Assembly: GCF_022399565.1 (NCBI RefSeq)
Contig: NZ_JAJTUT010000001.1
Span: forward strand, 1,587,493 to 1,651,492
From: Flavobacterium algicola
Lineage (GTDB): Bacteria; Bacteroidota; Bacteroidia; Flavobacteriales; Flavobacteriaceae
Direction: 5' to 3'
DNA length: 64,000 bases
Part shown: positions 54,234 through 61,900 of the stretch, piece by piece
Layout: every line of letters starts with the position of its first letter
Position numbering within the stretch: position 1 is the first letter of the stretch
The notes under the pieces: model-generated
Database searches by the model: none
Seen by the model: only the letters and a program-made list of their open reading frames with translations
What the model was told of the DNA's origin: nothing
Translations under genes and position numbers: made by a program

Positions 54234-55112
54234 ATGAGTACTGAAAAGAAATTAGCTAATAAAAAGAGACGAAATCAAAATATTGCTTTTGGACTTTTTA
54301 CAGGGATCAGCTATAGCGTCGTAGGGCTATTATTTGTGATTCTAGCCTTTATAGTTGTTAAAGGTATTGGTGTTATCAGTTGGGAGTTTATATCAGCAAT
54401 GCCAAAAGAGGGAATGACAGCTGGAGGTATATTTCCAGCAATAGTTGGTACGCTCTGTTTGGTTCTAGTGAGTATGGTTTTTGCCTTTCCAGTTGGAGTT
54501 TTTGCTGCTATTTACATGAATGAGTATGTAAAAGATGGCTGGGTAAAAAAAATCATTAAGCAAATGACCAATAATTTAGCAGGAGTTCCATCTATCGTTT
54601 TCGGACTTTTCGGAATGTCTTTATTTGTAAATAAATTAGGTTTTGGTGATTCTATTCTTGCAGGAGGATTAACTCTAGGTTTACTTGTTTTACCTGTGGT
54701 TATAAGAACTACTGAGGAGTCATTAAAAGCCGTAGAAAATACTTTTAGGCAAGCAAGTTTGGGATTAGGTGCTAGCAAATGGCAAACTACTCGTAATGTA
54801 GTTTTTCCTATTGCTTTTCCAAATATCATTACCGGACTGATTTTATCAATTGGTAGAGTGTCGGGAGAGACCGCTCCAATCTTATTTACGGTGGCAGCTT
54901 ATTTTTTGCCTAAATTGCCTACCTCTATATTTGATCAGGCAATGGCTTTACCATATCATTTATATGTTATTTCGACAAGTGGTACAAATATTGAAGCTTC
55001 TAGAGCAATGGCTTATGGAACTGCACTTGTTTTAATTGTGATTGTTCTTATTTCAAACTTACTGGCAAATAAATTACGCAAGCACTTCGGTAAAAAAGTT
55101 AAAATGAATTAA
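54234..55112 (+). CDS. pstA: Phosphate ABC transporter permease PstA
   Basis: A 292-residue permease with six membrane segments and the coupling loop FRQASLGLGASKWQTTRNVVFP. SIGRVSGETAPILFTVAAYF matches the PstA family. It pairs with PstC in the inner membrane. It starts 1 bp after the pstC stop, so it is translated with it. Length is standard, unlike PstC. pstB follows after 108 bp. Confidence 0.96.
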   Translation: MSTEKKLANKKRRNQNIAFGLFTGISYSVVGLLFVILAFIVVKGIGVISWEFISAMPKEGMTAGGIFPAIVGTLCLVLVSMVFAFPVGVFAAIYMNEYVKDGWVKKIIKQMTNNLAGVPSIVFGLFGMSLFVNKLGFGDSILAGGLTLGLLVLPVVIRTTEESLKAVENTFRQASLGLGASKWQTTRNVVFPIAFPNIITGLILSIGRVSGETAPILFTVAAYFLPKLPTSIFDQAMALPYHLYVISTSGTNIEASRAMAYGTALVLIVIVLISNLLANKLRKHFGKKVKMN

Positions 55113-55199
55113 AACTAATATTGTTCTAAACAGGTTAACAACTTTATTTTTTCGAAAATTTAATTCTTAACTTTAGACCAATAAAATATTAGACTAAAT

Positions 55200-55207
55200 T
55201 AAATTTG
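55200..55207 (+). promoter_or_regulatory. -7-like element before pstB
   Basis: Taaatttg matches TAnnTTTG 13 bp before the pstB ATG. TTAAC-like words occur upstream (55135, 55167) but not in the 11-bp phase seen elsewhere, so this may be a weak internal promoter. Confidence 0.4.
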
Positions 55208-55220
55208 TAATTAGTATAAC

Positions 55221-55973
55221 ATGCATAAAATAGTATCACAGAACGTAAACTTTTATTACGGAGAATTTCAAGCTTTACACGATATCTCTTTGTCGGTAAA
55301 AGAAAATACAGTTACAGCTTTAATAGGACCATCGGGTTGCGGTAAATCGACCTACCTGCGCTTGCTGAATCGTATGAATGATTTGATCGATAATACACAT
55401 ATGTCTGGCACTATTACTATTGATGGCAATGATATTTATGATAAACATACCAACGTTGATGATTTAAGAAAAAATGTAGGGATGGTTTTTCAAAAACCCA
55501 ATCCTTTTCCTAAAACCATATTCGAAAATGTGGCTTATGGACTTAGAGTTAATGGCATTACAGATAAAAAGATTATAGAGGAGCGTGTTATTACTTCTAT
55601 CGAACAAGTCGCATTATGGGAGGAAGTTAAGGATAAATTGCATAAATCCGCCTTTGAGCTCTCAGGAGGACAGCAACAACGTTTGTGTATAGCGAGAGCG
55701 TTAGCAATACAACCTTCCGTTTTATTGATGGACGAGCCAACATCGGCTCTAGATCCAATTTCGACATCAAAAGTAGAGGAACTTATTTATGAATTAAAAA
55801 AGCAATATACAATTGTTATTGTGACGCATAATATGCAGCAAGCAGGACGTATCAGTGATAATACAGCTTTTTTCTATATGGGCGAATTGATTGAATACGA
55901 TAAGACAAAGACGATTTTTACAAAACCTACAAAAAAACAAACAGAAGATTATATAACAGGAAGATTTGGTTAA
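55221..55973 (+). CDS. pstB: Phosphate ABC transporter ATPase PstB
   Basis: The 250-residue ATPase powers PstCA. Walker A is GPSGCGKST (about 34-42), the signature is [17 protein letters not shown], Walker B is [12 protein letters not shown], and the switch His is in [31 protein letters not shown] is the family Q-loop region. Length is normal. phoU follows after 43 bp, so the two are cotranscribed. Confidence 0.97.
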   Translation: MHKIVSQNVNFYYGEFQALHDISLSVKENTVTALIGPSGCGKSTYLRLLNRMNDLIDNTHMSGTITIDGNDIYDKHTNVDDLRKNVGMVFQKPNPFPKTIFENVAYGLRVNGITDKKIIEERVITSIEQVALWEEVKDKLHKSAFELSGGQQQRLCIARALAIQPSVLLMDEPTSALDPISTSKVEELIYELKKQYTIVIVTHNMQQAGRISDNTAFFYMGELIEYDKTKTIFTKPTKKQTEDYITGRFG

Positions 55974-56016
55974 TCTTTGATTAAATTATTATCTTTCAAT
56001 CTTTAAATAACAAACA

Positions 56017-56685
56017 ATGGCATCACATCTAGAATTAGAAATAGATAAACTTAAAAGTGTAATCATTAAAATTGGTGAACTGGCAGAAGGTCAGGTAAAT
56101 GAAGCAGTTAAAGCCTTGCTTTACGAGCCTTTTTCGGAGGTTAAAGAAGTAAAAAAAACGGAAAATAAAATTGATAAATTAGATGTAAAAATTGATGATA
56201 TTTGTCAAGGTATTTTTGCATTACAACAACCTGTAGCTTCAGATTTAAGATTTATTATTTCATCCATGCAAATTGGAAACGAGATCGAGCGAATTGGTGA
56301 TTTGGCTATGAGTATCATTAAACAATCAAAAAGTATAAAGGAGAAGCATGAACTAGTTTCTCAATTTAATATTGCAGAAATCGCTAAGGATGTTGAATTA
56401 ATTACATCAAAAATGAATCAATGTTTTCTTGCTTTAGATGAAGCTCTGATTGATGATATTTTTACATTAAATACGGAGGTAAAGCAAAGGAGTACAGAGG
56501 CGATTGAAAATATTATTGTCGAAATGAAGAACAATTCAAAAAAGGTTTTGTCTGGAACTCATTTGGTGATTGCATTGAAGCATTTAGAGCGTATTGCTGA
56601 TCATAATTCTAATGTAGCAGAGTCAGTTTACTTTATGATTAATGCTAAAACTATTAAACACGAAAAATTTTCGGATAAGAAGTAA
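56017..56685 (+). CDS. phoU: Phosphate signalling protein PhoU
   Basis: A 222-residue all-helical protein of two repeated three-helix bundles. Family motifs are the EIERIGDLAMSIIK segment (about 90-103) and LKHLERIADHNSNVAESVYF near the C-terminus, each carrying metal-binding Glu and Asp. PhoU links PstSCAB to PhoR and represses the Pho response when phosphate is plentiful. It is the last gene of the pst series. Confidence 0.95.
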   Translation: MASHLELEIDKLKSVIIKIGELAEGQVNEAVKALLYEPFSEVKEVKKTENKIDKLDVKIDDICQGIFALQQPVASDLRFIISSMQIGNEIERIGDLAMSIIKQSKSIKEKHELVSQFNIAEIAKDVELITSKMNQCFLALDEALIDDIFTLNTEVKQRSTEAIENIIVEMKNNSKKVLSGTHLVIALKHLERIADHNSNVAESVYFMINAKTIKHEKFSDKK

Positions 56686-56781
56686 TCTAAGAGAAACAAT
56701 TTATATTAAAGTGGTTTTTGAACTCAATAAGAGTTTGGAAACCATTTTTTTTAAGTAAATTATTGAACTTAATTAGCGCTG

Positions 56782-57855
56782 TTATTTAAAAATTTTTAAA
56801 ACGGCTTCCCAATCTACATTTTCGTTTGATTGGCTGAGACCTTTGTAGTTTTTAACTTCATCTAATTTTGAAATCGTGAAGTTTTCTTGACTAGAATAGG
56901 GTGCCAAACCTTCCTTATTAAATTTTTCTGCCAAGTAGATTTGTTCGTATTGTCCAGGCGTTGGTATAAAAAAGGCTTTTTTATTAAGTTTTGCCAAGTC
57001 CATTATGGTTGTGTATCCAGATCTACATAATATTAGCTCACTCTCCTGCATAAGTTGCTCGAGCTGTCGAGTTTTCATGAAGTTGAAAAAAGTTATCTGT
57101 CCGATTTGCTCCTTTTTCTGCAAGTTTTCTACAACCCCTTTAACAAAGATTACATTTCCATGATATTTTTGGAGTTCATCAATTAAGTGTTTTTCAAGTA
57201 ATTCTCTTTGCGGTTCGGGTCCAGATAAGAGTACCATTAAATCATATTTAATTTCTGTTTTGAGCAAATGAAGACGACTATGCGTGCCGATGTAAACTAA
57301 ATTTAAATTATTCTTTTTCGAAAGATGACTTAAAACTCCTCCTAGATTAGGGCTAGAATTGTGATCAGGAACCCAACAACTTGTAAATTTCTTAATAAAG
57401 TATTGATGCATTATTGTACTCAGCCATGTGGTAGTACCAGTTAGGACATTAACCTGATGCGTGAGATAAACCGAAGGTACTTTGGTCGAATAACAGCCCA
57501 TTCTGTTGTCTGATATAATTCCTATAATTTCATATTTATTAATCCATTTATCGACGAGTTTTTGCTCATCTCTAATTGTTAATGCGATCTTAGGCAAGTT
57601 TTTAATTAGGTTTCGTTTAAAGTGATTAGGATTCTTAGGATATCTTATGGTAGTGGATGGTAACTCTAAACAATGTACATAGGGAAATTCTTTTTGTAAT
57701 AGCTGTAATGCTTGTCCGTCCGATGCAATAATAGGAGTGAAATTATAATAATGCAAAAGTTTTATGATGGGAATACAACGAGTGGCATGACCCAAACCCC
57801 AGTTAAGAACTGTGATAAGAATCGTTTTATTTTCATTTTCAATGTCACTTTCCAT
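56782..57855 (-). CDS. GT-B fold glycosyltransferase-like protein
   Basis: A 357-residue cytoplasmic protein with the MurG/UDP-glucosyltransferase-like layout: an N-terminal LNWGLGHATRCIPIIKLL motif (GLGH glycine-rich loop, about 17-34), a middle segment YLTHQVNVLTG, and the C-terminal nucleotide-sugar site ILCRSGYTTIMDLAKLNKKAFFIPTPGQYEQIYLA with RSG and the PGQxEQ pattern. It probably transfers a sugar to a lipid or surface glycan; acceptor unknown. It is convergent with phoU and transcribed on its own. Similar proteins occur next to pst genes in flavobacteria, but no link to phosphate is shown. Confidence 0.83.
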   Translation of the reverse strand: MESDIENENKTILITVLNWGLGHATRCIPIIKLLHYYNFTPIIASDGQALQLLQKEFPYVHCLELPSTTIRYPKNPNHFKRNLIKNLPKIALTIRDEQKLVDKWINKYEIIGIISDNRMGCYSTKVPSVYLTHQVNVLTGTTTWLSTIMHQYFIKKFTSCWVPDHNSSPNLGGVLSHLSKKNNLNLVYIGTHSRLHLLKTEIKYDLMVLLSGPEPQRELLEKHLIDELQKYHGNVIFVKGVVENLQKKEQIGQITFFNFMKTRQLEQLMQESELILCRSGYTTIMDLAKLNKKAFFIPTPGQYEQIYLAEKFNKEGLAPYSSQENFTISKLDEVKNYKGLSQSNENVDWEAVLKIFK

Positions 57856-58927
57856 ATAAATACTACTTTTTTGAAAGATAGTAATTGTAGTGTTTCAGTT
57901 TGTAGTAACGGATATTAAATAATCATTAAAGTTGCTATTGTTTAAAAATTATAAATATTTATAGAAGTTTTTTTCATTTGTGACCATTCAACTAAAGGAG
58001 AATGATGCACTCTGATTTATTTTGTAAAATTTTTAGAATTTATTAATATTTTAACATATATATATTATATAATTAAAAAATCACTAACACTAGTTTGTTA
58101 AGTCTGTATGCGAAATTTTAATTGCTAGGTGCCATCATCTTATGATTCAATCAGTTTTGCAAATAGAGGCGTATCGTGAAAAAATAAAAATACAAGAACA
58201 TTATAATTAAGATGTTATTTGAATAAAACAGCAATTTGTCGTTTAAATGTGCTTTTTAACGTGATTAATCCTTGTATTTAGCATTTTACAGATGTAGTTT
58301 AAATTACATAAGGGAATGATATTCGATATTATTTCTCCGTATAATGTGGATTAAGATATCAATTTGTCTACATGATGATTAGTGTCACGTAATAGTTTAC
58401 TGCGATTGAGGTGGTTATTTAAGATGATGTTAATAAGTTTTGTGTAAAATTAAAATAATATAGTTTTTAGATAAATATTGTAAAGTAAAGGCTTACTTTT
58501 GTTGCGAAATTAATAGCGTTTTAATTATTGATAATGATAATTAGACAGTTAATCAAAATGTATTTAATTCTCCATGTTGTGGCTGCAGTGTACTACAAAT
58601 TAATCTTACACATCTAATGAGTGGCTTAATAAAGTTCCATTTTAATAAAGCTTAAAAAATATAGTCACAATTCATTTAAACTACAATGCTTATGTTCAAC
58701 ATTACTCAGAGGTATTTCAAATTTTCTTATTATCTGTCAACTAATTTCTTTTCACCTTATATTAAGGATATTTGAAAAGAACATTTCTACATATGACTGC
58801 TATAGCTTCTTATTAGATTTTCATGATTTGAAGCCGATTTTTTATCAATTACGATCTTTACCAACTATAATAAAATTACCTATTTCATTTGTGCAAATGA
58901 AATAAATTTAAAATTTAAATTTAATTT
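57856..58927. other. 1.07-kb AT-rich region without a convincing gene
   Basis: The only frames are short (for example 22 codons from 58142 and 29 codons from 58686), lacking promoters or recognisable composition. I see no tRNA or RNA motif. A perfect 11-bp inverted repeat at 58881-58904 lies just upstream of the giant repeat protein gene. The size and AT content suit a regulatory region or a decayed gene. Confidence 0.55.
58881..58904. promoter_or_regulatory. Perfect palindrome upstream of the giant repeat protein gene
   Basis: Arms tatttcatttg (58881-58891) and caaatgaaata (58894-58904) pair perfectly around tg. The left arm contains TTCATTTG, a near -7 element, so a factor bound here would overlap the core promoter. 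It ends 23 bp before the ATG. Confidence 0.5.
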
Positions 58928-61900
58928 ATGAAGAACTTTACTTTATTTAAAAAGATTTTATTTCTTATAATTTTTCTCGTCATTACAAAATCTCACGCAC
59001 AATCTTTTGTTTTGGACGTAAGTGGAAATGATTTATCCCTGTCAGGAGCTACTATAGTTGCTAATAATGGATCAAATGGATTGTCTGCTGGTTCTACATT
59101 TCGTTATGACAATGTTATAACTAAAAATGGGATCACTATATATGCAATATTAACAGTAGTAGGTATAAATAGTGCTTCACTTAGCAGTATTGATGTTGAC
59201 AGTAGCAACGCTGCGGGATTTCAACCTGTAATCAGTTCTCTAGATACAGGAGGTAACGTAAATTTTAAATTGAATTTTTATGAAGTAACTACAAATCTTC
59301 CTGCTTATTTGTATAACTATTATATGATTGCCGCCGACATCGACGGTACTAGTACTACACAAAGAGAGTATTATCGGTTGCAGGGGTATAAAAATTATAG
59401 ATTAAATGACCCAACCATGATAACGGATTCTCCAGTAGGAGCTTATACTCAATTTCTGGGACGAGAAAATTCTCTACCGGGTATAACATTTGAGAATACT
59501 TCTTCCTTCATCGCTTTTTATGATGGTCCAAAAACATCTGTTGAATTTATTATGGGATCTACAGGGGCAAATCCTTCAAGGCAATTTGGGATGAGATTAG
59601 GAGAGCCTTCTACTGAAGTTTATACAAACCCCAAAACTACTACGAACGGCGATGCAGTGTTATCAACTGATTTACAGATTTTTAAAACTGTGAACACTAT
59701 TAAGCCGTTAATTGGAACTAATGTAACCTTTACTTTAACGGCTAAAAATTTAGGACCTGATTCTGCAACAAATGTTTCAGTTGCAGATGCTTTACCTACT
59801 GGATACACCTCTGTAACTAACACAACTCCTACCAAAGGTACTTTTAATGGATCTATTTGGACTATTGGCTCGCTTACTTCAAACGAGACAGCAACAATAA
59901 CAATTACGGCTAAAGTAAATTCATCTGGAAATTACCAAAATGTTGCAGGTATTACAGGCGACCAAGCTGATTTGAACATTACAAATAATAGTTCTACTGC
60001 ATTAGTTTATGCACAGGAAGACACTGATGGTGATGGCGTTGGTGAGAACGTTGATTTAGATTCAGACAATGACGGTATCCTAAATCGTGATGAAGGAGGG
60101 TACTATTGTACAAGTTCAGTAAGCGAAAGTATCAATAGTCCAGCCGTTGCTAGTTATAATACTATTTTAAATTCTAATACAACATCTCCTGTTAATATCA
60201 ACGGCCTTTCTAATGGATTGTTTAATTTTTCAGCCTCATTAGTTGGAAATGCAACATGGGCTGCAGCAATTGGGACGTCACCAAATAATGATGGTGGGGT
60301 GCAAGTAAAAAACAATTCAACTACACTTGTTGGAGATTATATTTATTTCCAGCCTACAAATACTACAAATGGTACTGCACATTACGCGTTATATACCGTT
60401 GATCTTTTAAGTTCGGTTAGTTCTTTTAGTTTCAATTCAGCTGGGTTAAATAATAATGATACTTTTGAGATATATGCGTATAATGGTGCGACAGCAATCC
60501 CATTAACTTCTGCTAATTTATCTAACTTTGATAGCGGAAATTCATGGACTGTATCTACAGTTGGAAATGCAGTTAAAGTTGTAGGAAGTGGAAGTAGTGG
60601 CGGCACTAGTGTTACTGCAAACAATTTTACGACTACAATAAACAGCGCTGTTACAAAAATTGAGATTCGTTCATACAAAAATAGTGGAAGCGGTAATGTT
60701 ACTGCAAGTTTAACTTCCTTTGTATTTTGCAATTCGGGACCTTATTTGGATACAGATGGCGATGGTATTCCAGATTATTTAGATTTAGATTCTGATGGTG
60801 ACGGTTGTCCAGATGCTATTGAAGGAGGTGCTTCTTTTGATAATAGTAATTTAGTTACTTCGTCATTGGCGGGTGGTAATTCTGGTTCTAGTTATACCGG
60901 TATTTCTTCTGCGCCTATTACGGTAAATTTAGGAAATACAGTAAATGCTACCGGTGTTCCTACAATTACGGGTTCTCCTCAAACTATAGGAACTAGCAGA
61001 AATGCTATTGTTAACGAATGTTGCCCTCCAACTGCAGGTGCGATAGCGGGTAATCAAACCATTTGTTATGGTGGAGATCCAGTTACATTTACCAACACAA
61101 CTTCTGGGACAGCGCCAGGTGTAATAACTTATAGATGGGAGAGTGCAACGGGTACTTTTGCCACCTGGACTACTATTAGTGGCGCTACAGCAGCTACTTA
61201 TGATGCACCTACTGGATTAACAGCAACTACACAATATAGAAGGTATACCGTTTCCACCATAAATGGTGTTGCATGTGAATCAGCAGCAACAACAGCTGTG
61301 ACAGTGACAATAAGTCCTACAACAGTGGGAGGATCAGTTGCTTCTTCGCAAACGATTTGTTCAGGATCAACACCGGCAGATCTTAGTTTAACAGGAAATA
61401 CAGGATCGGTAGTAAAATGGCAAAAATCAACTGATGCAGCCTTTACAACTCCAACCGATATTGCTTCAACAAGCACAACCTTAGCGAGCGCTACAATCGG
61501 AGCGTTGACAGCAAACACTTATTTTAGAGCAGTCGTTCAAAGTGGTAGTTGTCCAGCGGCAAATTCAGGATCAGTCTTAATTACTATAGATGCTACCTCA
61601 GTAGGTGGATCAGTTGCTTCTGCGCAAACGATTTGTTCAGGATCAACACCGGCAAGTATTAGCTTAACAGGAAATACAGGAACCGTAGTAAAATGGCAAA
61701 AATCATCTGATGCAGCCTTTACAACTCCAACCGATATTACTTCAACTAGCACAACCTTAGCGAGCGCTACAATCGGAGCGTTGACATCTACTACCTACTT
61801 TAGAGCAGTCGTTCAAAGTGGTAGTTGTCCAGCGGCAAATTCAGGATCAGTCTTAATTACGATAGATCCTACCTCAGTAGGTGGATCAGTTGCTTCTGCG

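Noticed and set aside
55113..55220. A Pho-box array before pstB
   Set aside because: TTAAC-like words occur, but their distances (32 bp, and not 14 or 25 bp to the -7 element) break the 11-bp phase.
58142..58210. A 22-codon frame in the 1-kb empty region
   Set aside because: Too short, without a promoter, and with no family resemblance.
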